In this document: positions 46,003 through 57,700 of the stretch, piece by piece | Layout of the letters: each line of letters begins with the position of its first letter | Position numbering within the stretch: the stretch's first letter is position 1 | Assembly (NCBI RefSeq): GCF_027943255.1 | Contig: NC_072893.1 | Span: 129,703,784 to 129,767,783, forward strand | DNA length: 64,000 bases | Origin: Anastrepha obliqua | Taxonomy: Eukaryota > Arthropoda > Insecta > Diptera > Tephritidae | Reading direction: 5' to 3' | Translations under genes and position numbers: made by a program | The notes under the pieces: model-generated | The model's database searches: none | The model's input: the letters and a program-made list of their open reading frames with translations, nothing else | What the model was told of the DNA's origin: nothing

Positions 46003-47476
46003 TTACAGCCTCATCACTCGACTCACAAGCCACGTCAGCCCGCTGCTGAGCAGCAGACCCATCATCCCGACCGCACTGCTCACCTCACCACCATTTCGTT
46101 CTCCCGCCTTTAGTAGTACGGAACGTTCATTCGCCTTAGCCGCCATGTGTTGATTGCAACTTGTCTCGTTCTTAATGAACTTAAATACCGATTCGGCCAC
46201 ATTAGCCGGCGTTATTTCTCGACACTGCTCCAGATGGTGGATGGTGCAGCTCTGGAAACGTTCCAGATCGACACAGTGGCCTGGCTCCAACACCAGTTCG
46301 GGCAAATCAAACAGATCGGGCACCTTAATGTCCTTTGGCAGGAATTCGTGGAATGAAGTATTCAAACACATATTAATTGCGTCACGATTCGCTTCCAAGC
46401 ATTCGGGACCCTCTTCGGCCACGAAGAGCGCTATATGATCGCCACCACGCGAACACATAAAATCAATCAGCCCCGTAGCGATGCGCATCAGTATAACATT
46501 CTGTTGTTTCTCCTTCGAGCTCAGACAGGGTTGCACTTTGGCATTGAATTCGCGCAAGCAATTGGCTGCCTGAGGTGCCTTGTCGCAGTATTTGTTGAAG
46601 ACGGTGTCCAACTCACCAATGGGGCGCGCCTCCTCGATTTCCTGCTGCAGCGCTGTCATATTGGCCAAGCCAGCTAGGCAGGTAGTCAGCACAGCGGCGC
46701 CTTTATCGATCTCTTGGTATAACGTGGAATTCTCCTCACTGCCCGCGGCCTTCTTGCACTTCTCGCGCAATACTTTCTTCAGCTCATCTGGTTGGTTGCA
46801 GAAAATTAATGCAAAGTTTAAATATTTGTACTATATGACTTTACCCGACTAGAAATTTTGGTAAAGTTGTGATTAGGCGCAAATAAGGCAGACCGCATTC
46901 CAAATTTGCGCCTCATAAGGCAGCCAAACTAGGCCCAAGTCCCGAAAGGTATCGCCACACATCTGCCTCATTAGGCGCAGGCTCGAAAAACCGAACTTCG
47001 GTAATACTTCGGATGCCCTTATACAAATCAGTTAGGGACTCCAATTTATGCCTAAGTGAGACACTGCCACTGATTTTCGTGACCACAACCAAATTTGGTA
47101 TTGTTCTGGCATGCCAATATTTGCCTTGCCTAACGTGGGTCTAGTAAGGTAATAGTGAGGTGTGCCTCAGTAAGGCCTGCCTAATTCGGGCCTAACTGAC
47201 TCTTCGGCATGCCTCACTGTAATTCTAGTCGGGTAGTTGTTTAAAAAAGATTCCATGCAGTAATTTTTATTATGCTGGTTAAACACATGCACTACATATT
47301 CCAGCTCGCTCTGACTTACCCATTGTGAAATTGCGATTTTTATATTCGGCCGGCAAAAATTGACTCTTCAGCGCATCAAACTGACTGCCAGCTGCCGACG
47401 CCGCCTGACACTGACACTGCAGCAAGATGACCAAAGCAGCCACAGTGGCCAAGCAAAGTAGTCGTAGTTTATACAT
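46003..47476 (-). CDS. Secreted DUF1397 protein (27-kDa haemolymph glycoprotein-like)
   Basis: Two exons on the minus strand: 47476-47320 and 46787-46003, with an intron of 532 bp (GTAAGT...CCAACCAG), phase 1, giving 313 residues. The N-terminus is a signal peptide (MYKLRLLCLATVAALVILLQ, then CQCQAASA). The body is helical and cysteine-rich with regularly spaced cysteines (KYC, NCL, PCLS, FMC, ECLE, MCLN, HCVD, SCT, QCRE, SCNQ), the pattern of the insect DUF1397 / 27-kDa haemolymph glycoprotein family. Five N-glycosylation sequons are present (NFT, NST, NMT, NTS, NET). The tail ends with a hydrophobic stretch (GMMGLLLSSGLTWLVS) and two basic residues, which could be a GPI-attachment signal or a membrane anchor. 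That is unusual for the plain haemolymph members. Molecular function in the family is not established. The intron carries a 390-bp MITE. Confidence 0.85.
46844..47233. mobile_element. 390-bp MITE in the DUF1397 gene intron
   Basis: CCCGACTAGAA at 46844 and its reverse complement TTCTAGTCGGG ending at 47233 are terminal inverted repeats, each flanked by TA (46842-46843 and 47234-47235). The interior is GC-richer than its surroundings and repeats short GCCTMA / TAGGC motifs (TGCCTCA, GGCCTAA, TAAGGC) in both orientations. There is no coding capacity. The ends and TA target fit a Tc1/mariner-derived MITE. Confidence 0.8.
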
Positions 47477-48679
47477 TTTGTCAAGCGTTTGTTAAGCACT
47501 TCCAACTGCCGTTATAGCTGTCACAAATTCAACTGCGCTCTTTGAGGCCGAAAACTATTGCCAACCGCTTTGGTCTCAAGACAGTTTATTATGACCGCCA
47601 ATGTTTCGGTGTTCAATGGTTAGTAGTAAAAATATAAATCCTAATCTTATCGCCAAACACCGATAATTTGTGGTGCAACATATGTACACATACATATACA
47701 AGTAGCTGCATATACTAATATACATATGTATGCCCCATGTAAGCTACAAAGGGCGTCATAAACTCAAAGGCCAAGGTGCTGTGGTGGAGTGTCGTATGTA
47801 TCTGAGTAGAAGGCGTACACATACGACAATTTTTCAAAGCAGTTGCTGTGCGAGGTGTGAACTATGTAAAGGCTAATTTGTGTTAAACAAATATTCCAAT
47901 TTCTCTCTTTGAGGCCTATATTGCAGGCGAAAAATTGGATTTTGATGCAAAAATAAATTCTTTTTTTTTGTGCTTCGTTTAATAGTTGCGAATAAAATAT
48001 AGGCACAGTGTATAGGTGACCATTTTACTTTGTTCAGATGGGTTTGGTTTCTGAAAGTAGTGGCTGTGTTTATTTTAAAAAATGTGCAGTTTTCAGACAA
48101 AGCAATAAAGATCAATAAAATCGCTTCTGATCCAAAACAGCTGCGCGATCTGTTTTATGTTTAAACTATTTGAGTTTTTAATGTTTATGCGGGAACATAT
48201 ATTACATATATGTGTATCTACGTACATACGTTTTGCCAGTCTTATTATTTTATGTTTAGCTTTAAAATAGCCGCACAACAGCTGGCCACCAGAAATACAA
48301 AAGTAGACTTTACACTTTATTATTATTTTTTGGTTTTTTATTTGGTAAATTTTTCAGTTATCGCTTTTTCGGTTATTGTGTATCGATAAGATAAAAAATA
48401 AATATAAATACAAGTCCCACATAATTACTTTTACATACAAATAAGTGCACGTCTAGGGAGAAACCTCGCTGGTAAAACGTAAACCAGTGAAAAAATGTCC
48501 GGTTCGGCACTAATACGATTTGAGCATTTCCGCGCCATTCGCTGCTATTGTCAGGGAATGAGTGCAGTCTTCGGTGTGAAATAGAGTACGCAAAATAATT
48601 GGCCTTCTCATATAATACATTACATTATGAACTATATATTACAAATATGAACTATCAAATGAAAAGAATAGAGTTCGTA
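47477..48679. other. 5' flank of the DUF1397 gene and AT-rich DNA
   Basis: The promoter should lie within about 47480-47620, but no convincing TATA box was chosen. A 29-codon ORF starting MSGSALIRFEHFRAIR near 48495 is in a GC-richer patch and has no donor or homologue I recognise. Confidence 0.4.
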
Positions 48680-49350
48680 TTAGATCTCATCTGTCCGAAT
48701 TAATGCCAGTTGCAAACTACTGAAAAAGGACTTAGTACTGGTTACGCACTATCGAAATTCATCTGCTTAATTTAGTAGTAGTTACCAACTACCGAAAATG
48801 ATGCATTACATACTAGTTACGAATTACACAAAAAACCGTACTAGACCCCATCTGTCCAATTTGGTACTAGTAGTGAACTAACGCAAAATGGATGTACCTA
48901 ATTTTCGAATAGCTCTGAGCAATTGAAAGTGAACTCAAAGAGTACTAGATCCGATCTATTCAATTTAGTACTTGTTACGAATTATCGAAAAAAGATGCAT
49001 GACGTACTAGTACCAAACTATCCGAAAAAGATTGTAGGGTCAACTAGTCTTCATTTGTCCAATTTGGTACTAGTTAGGAGCTATCGAAAACCATTTATTT
49101 AATTTAGTACTAGTTCTGAAGTAGTGAAAAATGGTTATAGGGAACACTAGTCTTCATCTATCCAGTTTAGTACTAGTTACGATCTATCGAAATTCATCTA
49201 TTTAAACTAGTACTAATTCTGAGCTATCGAAAAAAGGCTGTAGGGTCTACTAGTCTTCATCTATTACATTTCGTTCTAGTTAAATTAGTACTAATTCTGA
49301 ACTATCGAAAAATAGTTGTAGGGCACGCACTAGATTTCACACATATGTCG
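48680..49350 (+). repeat. Degenerate ACTAGT-bearing repeat array
   Basis: The same sentence recurs in scrambled and shortened form: TTTAGTACTAGTTACGAACT, ATCGAAAA, then TGTAGGGTMWACTAGTCTTC and ATCTRTCCAA. TACTAGTT or ACTAGT appears more than ten times in about 670 bp. Full units are roughly 80-90 bp; partial units intervene. No coding potential. Confidence 0.7.
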
Positions 49351-50015
49351 GATTGAACAATAATTTTCATTTCCTAAGACTTTGCCGTTCACCAGTTGCT
49401 TATACGAAAACAGGAATCAACGCGTACCAATAACGGTTCTGAATTCACTAGAAACGCGTCAGTTTTGTACTACTGAATTTTCTTGCAGAGAATGTGCTAC
49501 AATTTATGTGTAATTGTATGCATACATATATACATAAATGTATAAGTACATGCAAGACAAATAGTTATAAAATTATAAAATAAAAATTAAATGATGGCTG
49601 ACGTGTTCTGCTTTCCTAGGGCAAAGTACATACAAAATCGTTGATAGACACCTAACACTCATGTACGTATGTATGTAAATATGTTTATTGGTGAACGATG
49701 TATGTATGTATAGATACAGTCGTTCACATGTTGTTACTGTATGAAAATTTTTTTTTTCTCGTAAATTGAAATCTAAACATTTGTTCAGATAAGAGTGTGA
49801 CAATAATTTTTTCTTGCTTTGTTTCGCTGCAATTTTCAAGAATGTCTTTAGTGTTTTGTACTGCACACTTCACTTAAATACAAGAAATTCACATGTTCTG
49901 ACATCCAAATTGATATTAATAACCGAACTCATAAAACTGATAGACACTTGAAAAAATGCGTGAAAAGCATTGCTCACTATCTTCAGGTTTCATATTCACA
50001 TATTCGCATAGACTA
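49351..50015. other. AT-rich spacer
   Basis: Nothing is recognised beyond short ATGTATGTA runs near 49665-49715. Confidence 0.45.
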
Positions 50016-50097
50016 ATGACTTCAAGTAGCGCGGCAAAAACTGGTCCAGTGGCGCCAAAGCAGGAGAAGAATCAGCAGGAGCACAAGGCCATTCCAG
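50016..50097 (+). CDS. Candidate first coding exon (weak)
   Basis: The ATG at 50016 opens 27 codons, polar and lysine/glutamine-rich (MTSSSAAKTGPVAPKQEKNQ then QEHKAIP), ending at the donor CCAG|GTGATAAG in phase 1. Base composition is coding-like against AT-rich flanks. No second exon was recognised. I cannot name the protein. It could be an eroded exon or a chance frame. Confidence 0.25.
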
Positions 50098-50519
50098 GTG
50101 ATAAGTCTACTTTAATAAATGGCTGCTTTGGCGAATAGTATGCGCTTCATTTTGCCTCTTAGATCGGCACTTCGGGAGGTTCACATTAAACGACGAAAAT
50201 GAGCGAAAAATCATAAATACGAAACATCTTGAATTGCCGTGAATGACGGAAATGTTGCTAAATTCAATAAATATACATAAGTCATGCGACCTCTTCATCT
50301 ATGCATATACGAGTACCTTGCCCATATCGATGAGCTATCTTCAATCTGATTTCAGCATCACACAAAGTTCCTGGTGGTTTAACAAAATGTTGTGGGCTGT
50401 TTTATTTATAGCTTCATTTGAAATTAGTCTTACCCTCATAGCAAGCACTTGGTGTAAGGGGGAATAAGTCGGATGTCTATCCTAATTAGTTAGTTATTAT
50501 TTCCTATGAGAAAATTTGT

Positions 50520-51390
50520 TTTCCAGGGACGAACAAAGGGCTACAACAAATTTATTCCATTCAGATCTGTTCTGCGTCAGTGTCTAAGTTTCATTCCATT
50601 ACAAATTCCTAGCGCGCCTTTCCAAATCCAACAATCGACTACAAGTGTTTGACATCTTTCCTCGTCTACGGCACCTTGGCGATTCCACCTACTTGTCGCT
50701 CTTGCTAGGCCATCAGATTGCCTACGAAGGACGATGCCAGTTCAATCCCATTTTCTTCTGCAAATCCCAAGGGGTATTGGGGTTTACTGAGTTTTTCTCC
50801 ACAGATCAGCATTTGAGGGTGTGTTTGGGCAGACGATTTTCAGGATTTTACAGAGGCATCGTTTAGTAAAGACTTGCAGTGCGTTTATATGCATTCTATA
50901 TTTCGCAGGGATAGAGTAAAGATGATTTGACAATAGAATTAAAGATCTTCAGCTTGTCCTCAGCGAAATATGTGAGGCTTTCCAAATTGGGCGTAGGAAG
51001 CCAAATGTTGCTTGAGCTTTCCTAATGCGGTTTTTGATGTCTTCGCTCGAGCCAGCTGGCACTGGGATGATAATACCCAGATAGCAAAAAATTGCACTTC
51101 CTTCAGCTGGGTACCGACGCGTATTTTGAGTATTAGTACACATCAATTTGGTTCTGGAGATGTGGAAAACCAGCCCCGCTTTAGTGGCGGCTTCCTGCAC
51201 TGTTTGAAGTTGCACTGCCATGTCGGATAAAGTATGTAATAGTAGGCAAATATTGTCCGAGTAGTCGAGGTCAGCAAGCCGGCTCGGCCGGCCCCTGGAA
51301 ATCCAGATCTTGTGGCATTCTTCATAACGATGTCGAAGACAATGTTAGAGAGCAATGGCGATAGCATGGTTTGTTGCCCAGGTATGGTAC
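50520..51390 (-). pseudogene. RTE-clade non-LTR remnant
   Basis: On the minus strand: MLSPLLSNIVFDIVMKNATR (about 51367), then in a shifted frame LDYSDNICLL (the catalytic box, here SDN), then HTLSDMAVQLQTVQEAATKA and KAGLVFHISRTKLM, a YLGIII strand, SSEDIKNRIRKAQATFGFLR, PIWKASHISLRT and an LKIFNS segment. More degraded similarity (RCLCKILKI, then a DAEQI-like region) continues to about 50520. This order is characteristic of RTE/BovB reverse transcriptases. Several frameshifts and stops; no ends identified. Confidence 0.75.
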
Positions 51391-51777
51391 TTCTAATTTG
51401 AATTTACTGCTTTGCCGCACTCACATTTTTATCAATACTGATTGTGCCTGAGAATATGTATGTTTGGGCAAAGCTTCTTGCTTTGCTGTCGTTTTACAAA
51501 TGTTGAAATTTCACAGTTTCTCTTTTCCTTCGGACGGCTGTTGGTTTCTGTGAGAAGCTGTTTGATGACCGAAATGCACGCGTCATCAGGCACAAGCCCA
51601 TTTAGCTACTGCGGATACCTGAGCTCCAAAAAGTGCAAATGTGTTAATTAACTAAAATGTTTTCTGTATTAACATCATTTTTATCTAGAATTTCACGCGT
51701 TGTCAGTGTGACTACGGTCTTCCACATATAAAACAAGCACGCAGCTACTATGAAAAGCCAAAAGCATATCAGCCAGC

Positions 51778-54700
51778 ATGTTGCAAAGGCGCGCATCACT
51801 TTGGCTACTGCTTTGCATTTCAACCAGTCTGACCATCTTGGGTCACACGAAGCTGGCAACTTCGAAAGGGAATGCACCTTCATTGGACTATGTTGAGGAA
51901 TTGCTTGTGGATCGGCGACCACGTAAGTATTTCCTTCTAGTGATTTCTCATATTTTCTATTATTCCTTACAGTCGTCGACTACACTTCGTACGGAATAGT
52001 TGTGTTAATTTTCACTGCGTTACTTCTCTCTCAGAGTGTTCTTACTCTCCACGTGCTTAGTGCAATTGACTTTCCTATAATTTTCTTGTTGTGAAGTGCA
52101 AAAATACAAATAAAAGCCTGAAGTGTTGATTTCTAATGGAAAATAATATTCCGTTCCCCTCGGGGAACCGATTTGACATACTATCTGATAGTATGTCAAT
52201 TCCCCCCAAATCGAAACGAAAAAAAACAACCAGTGCAAATAAAGACCTTTACCCATCCCTACCATCGCCAATCACCAAAACTGTTAACCAAATGATCCAT
52301 TCATCATTATAAAATCCTCTGAAGAAAACAACGAAATTTCCAAGTATAGTGTGTTCGCTAAAACGAAAGCCCTTGACGGAATAAGTATAGAGTACAGCTC
52401 CGTAAGCATTCTCAAGGACGGCAGTTTATTAGTACTTACAAAATCGAAAAAGGTGGCTGAAAAGTTCATGAAATGTAAAAATCGTGGTGGCTTATGCACA
52501 ATATCTGTGTCCCTCCACGAATTACTTAACACGTGTAAAGGTACCATTTATGACAAAAACCTAGCCGAAACCGATGAAAAAGAAATTATTGAAGGCCTTA
52601 ATTCGCAAGGAGTCGTAGATGTCTACAAGTTTACCAAAAAAGTGAATGGAAATCCAATGCCAACAGGACGAATGGTTCTTACATTTGACCTTTATAAAGT
52701 CCCCCAAGATATCGACGTTGCATGGTATTCCCTAAAAGTAGAAGAACATTTCCCAACACCAATGCGTTGTCGTAATTGTCAGCTTCTCGGTCATACCACT
52801 AAAAAATGCAACAACAATACCACCTGTGAGGTCTGCAATCTCCCTCCTCATACCCCTGAACTATGCCAACGCAAAATGTGCGCCAACTGCTTTGGTCCAG
52901 ACCCCGCTTCAGCTAGAGACTGTCCTAAATACCTTGAGCAAAAACAAATATTGAAAATTAAAACTCAAAATAAGTGTAACTTCAACGAAGCCAAGCGGCT
53001 ATTCAAGCTACAAAACCCGTTTTCTTTCAATGGAAAACAAACGTATGCATCCGCAATAACCTCCGAACCTTCCCCTGTCCTACTACCCAGTACAACCGCC
53101 GAAAATTCACCATCTCATCCTATCTTAAAAACAACAACTTCTGACACTTCTCAAAACACAGCAAATAACATAAACACGAATAAGTCACCTGCACTCCCTT
53201 TATCCAAGCACTCACTCAACTCAGAAGATAATACCGCAACACACTTCGCATCTCTCTCCCCCAACTTTCTTAAAAAAAACAAAAGCACTACAGTACCAGA
53301 ATCATCATCTCTCGTAACACAGCCGAACACAACTAGCTCACTTACTCCAACATCTCACAGCATGCCATCACATAACTTGAGCTCGTTTACAATAAACAAC
53401 TCAGATATGAGTGCCCGGGCACTCACAGAGCATACGCCTCACCTCAGTGCAAACTCTTTTAATAACTCAATCGAAAATCCAATTGATCACACGATTACAA
53501 ATACTATCAATTCCTCAGAAACTCTCTCTAATTACCAACTGCCCGATGACTACATGACTGATGTACAATATCAACTCCACTCTACATCAGTCTCTCAGGT
53601 TCAAGTTAATGATATAGAAATAGATCACGACGAGCCTACACTATGAGCTGTTTTCATTTAACAGCTTTTATAGTGAATTATAATTAATATTATACATTAT
53701 GGTACTTAAGGGGTAACACCACTGTAGAAATTTCAAAAAATTGATTTTTTTTTTATAAGCTTAAAAAATTCTTTGAACCTTTTAAAATACAGAACAAAAA
53801 GTTTTATACGTTACCGAAGTCTATTTCATAAATATTTTAAGCTTTTAACCAAGCGTTAGTGACTGCTACCTAACGACTTCTCCAAATTTCCAAACTTTAA
53901 ACGCGTTTTTCTCAAAACACGTTTTCTGAAATTGGCACGCAGCATAACTCAAACAATTTTAAATATTTTTAATCAGGTTTTTCACTACGTCTGTATAATA
54001 ACCTTCTTAAGAGAAGAGCGTAGGGGATTTTCGATAGATTGATTTAAACGATTGTTATAATTATTTAAGTGCCGTTTTTTTAGTCCAAAATAGAGTTTTT
54101 TCCTTCAAATGCTTGCTAATTCCACAAAAATAAATATTTTTTAAATCCCCTACGTGTTTCTCTAGCTATTCTTATCTAGATTAAGAAAAAACTAATTTCC
54201 TTGTTCCAGATTAAAATTTGCACCCTCTGTGCTGCGTGCCGCGGAGCTCCTTCAAGAGAAACCACATTACAAAAATGTCTCCAATGCCGCCATTTTGTAA
54301 AATTTTTCGATAAAACTTTGTAGTTTTGTATTTTAGTATATAAGTAATAACTTCACAAATCAGAGTGATTGTTTCCCCTTTCCTTCTATACAAAAAAATT
54401 CTTTAAAAATCGTGTTTATTTTACGCGTGTACAGTGGTGTTACCCCTTAATATTCTACAATGGCATATTAAAGGATATCACAACAACTACCAAGATTTAG
54501 GACTCTTAATAAAAGATCGCAGACCCCACGTTATATGTATCCAAAAAACTCACCTTTAACGCAATTACCTTCCACATCCACCAAAATAATACTTAGCGCA
54601 TTTTCATAATTTCCCTCATATAACTAACGCTAAGCAAGGCTGTGGCATACTAGTGCACAATAGTATCCCACATAAAATCTTAAATATCACCTCTAACATC

Positions 54701-57700
54701 TCAGCAGTCGCCGTAATACATTCCACCACTCCAAAAGTTTTCGGTCTCCGACTTGGAGGCAATCACCTCATCAATTAACACACCTGTAGTTCTAGCCGGA
54801 GATTACAATAGCTGGAGCCCTCTATGGGGCTCACCTAAAGCCAATCCCAGAGGTAAAGTAATAGAAGACTTTATACTGAGTTCAAACCTATGTGTAGGTA
54901 CTTAACAACAATAGCCCAACACACTTCTCTACACACAATACTTTCACACACGTAGACATAACTTTGTCGTCACCCCAATTACTCCCACTTACAACTTGGT
55001 ACACGCTAAAAGATTTACACAACAGCGACCATTACCCAATAATCTGCTTGATTTCATTCCCTTCAAACAATTCTTACAAAAACCCTAAGCCAGCTAGATT
55101 CAATACAGCTAAGGCTAACTGGGATAAATACCATGTCGCTCTTAGCTCCAACCATCTACCGGAATTTACGCAAAGGAACACTAATAAAGGAGTAGCGATT
55201 ATCTCAAAAGCAATTAGAAATGCAGCAAATGTAGCTATACCAACAACCTTCCACCCATACAGATCAAGACAAGTCCCATGGTGCAGTCCCACTTTAAGCG
55301 ATCTCCATAAAGAAAAAGTTAAAGCCTGGAGGGAATATCAACAAATAAGAACTCTGGATTCTTTGATTAATTTAAAGAAAAAGAACGCCCTATTCAATAG
55401 GGAAAAGAAATCGGCCAAACGTAGAAGCTTTGAAAATCTCACAAAAGAAATTAGCCCAAACTCCGCAACAGCAACTATTTGGAAAAGAATAAAAACTCTC
55501 ACAGGTACATAGGTACCTATAACCCCACTAGCATTTCATCTATAAATATAAATAGTTCAAACATAACAAATAGAAGCGACATATCTTTCGAATTCGCCCA
55601 ACATTTTTCAAAATCTTCTGAAAATTCCAACTTCCCACCGCAATTCATCGCTTCTGCCCGAAACGTTACCACCATGCGCGTAAACGATAATACCGACAAT
55701 CTAGCAAAATATCTCGAGACTTATATCAATTTCAGTGAACTGGAGTATGCTCTTAAATCGGTGAAAGGTATCACTCCGGGATTTGACAAAATTAATTACG
55801 AAATGCTAAAAAAATACCGAAACCCACAAAGCCAAGACTACTCCAGCTCTACAATTCCATTTTCGACTCCGGAGTGATTCCACAAAGTTTTAAGACTACC
55901 ACAGTCATCCCAATACTCAAACCAAATAAAGAACCAAACGACTTAAGAAACTATAGGGCCATTTCACTAATTCCATGCATGAGCAAAAGCATGGAAAAAA
56001 TAACCAAAAAGCTTCTATCTCCATTCCAAGTAGGATTTCAGGCCGGGAAAAGCACCTTAAATGCACTTCTCTTTCTCGATCACCACATATGTAAAAATCT
56101 CTCAAAAAAGAATCACGTTTCTATCCTTTCCGTAGATTTTGCCAAAGCATTTGACAACATCGGTTGTCCCGTGGTCTTGCAAAAACTACAGGAATGGCAA
56201 ATCGGCCCAAAAATTTTTGAATATGTGAAATCATTTCTGACAAAGAGAAAATTTCGTTGTAAAACAAATGACACCTTTTCCAAAACATTCCCCCTCCACA
56301 ACGGAATTCCCCAAGGCTCGCCATTGTCGGTCACACTTTTTTTGGTGGCATTCGACGACATAAGCAGACTTATGATTAAACACCGTAACATCAAGCACTG
56401 CTTATATGCCGACGACCTTTACCACAATATGAAAATATTAGGTGTAATATTTGATTCCAAATATAACTTTAAGTATCATTGTTCTAATATAAGGAACGCA
56501 CTAGCTACCAGGCTGAATATTATAAAATATCTATCCTCAAAAAAAAGTTATGTACATACTAACACCTTAATCGATATCACCAAACTAACAATTCTGAGCA
56601 AAACTGACTATGGATTACAAATCTATGGCTCCACCTCTAAAAATCACCTCAAGATGATCAAAGGCACTTACCATTCTGCTGTGAGAAGAAGCCTAAGAGC
56701 ATTTAGAACCACACCAATAAAGAACTTGCTAACCGAAGGGGGCTTTCAGACAATCGAATCCAGAATAAAATATCTCAGAAGCCGTATAATTTACAAACTC
56801 TACTCCTACTCACCAAACGTACTAAGTCGTGAAATCCAACTACTTAACAAACGAAAAACGGCCATAAAAAGAAAATCCGCCTTGTGTGAGATAAAAGAAC
56901 TTGCAGAATTTCTCAAATTAAGGTTTTCCCCACCAAAACTTAAGCCAGCAAAAATCCCACCATGGGAACTTGACAGCAAGATATTTATCAATGAGTTGAC
57001 ACTCCACCACAAAGACAAGACATGTCAATCTAATTTTCAAAAGCTATACACTAGCATCGTTACGCCACTAAAGCAGGAAGGATGGAGCTTTCTGCTTACC
57101 GACGGGTCAAAACAAAAAGACGGTGTATCATTTGCTGTTGCAGACAAGAATGGATTACTACCACAATATGCAAACATATTTGACGCAAAAATACAGGGAT
57201 TAATCTCGGCACTACAAATGGCCAAAGAAACCAACAAATGCTACGTGATATGTACAGACAGTAAATCGGTATTCCTAGCTTCCCAAAAATTTCACATAAG
57301 AGACAGCCCATTACAATCGGTGCAACAACTACTTATGAGCGCATCACCAAAAATAAAACTGATGTGGATCCCATCTCACTCAGGCATCTTGGGCAATGAA
57401 CAAGCAGTCCTAGCTGCAAAATCCTCGTTAAAAGACTGTCTTCACGTCTTCATGCCATTTGATGTGAAGTCACTAAAAACCTATTACTCTAACGCTCTAC
57501 ATAAACATCTTAATGAGGAATGGTCAACTTACACACATCCATACAAAGATATAAACCCTCCCGGTGCACAGATCAAACTTCCAACCAACACTTCAACATG
57601 GGCCAACAGATGCTTCATACGCCTCAGATTGGGGCACACACTTATAACGCATGAATATATTTTGCAATCGAAATCTCAACCCTAGTGCCACTTCTGCAAC

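Noticed and set aside
48495..48584. A 29-codon ORF (MSGSALIRF...) as a first exon
   Set aside because: There is no splice donor before the stop and no recognisable peptide.
54211..54393. A 60-codon minus-strand frame inside the TTAA MITE as a transposase remnant
   Set aside because: It has no DDE-type residues or similarity; it is random coding within a non-autonomous element.
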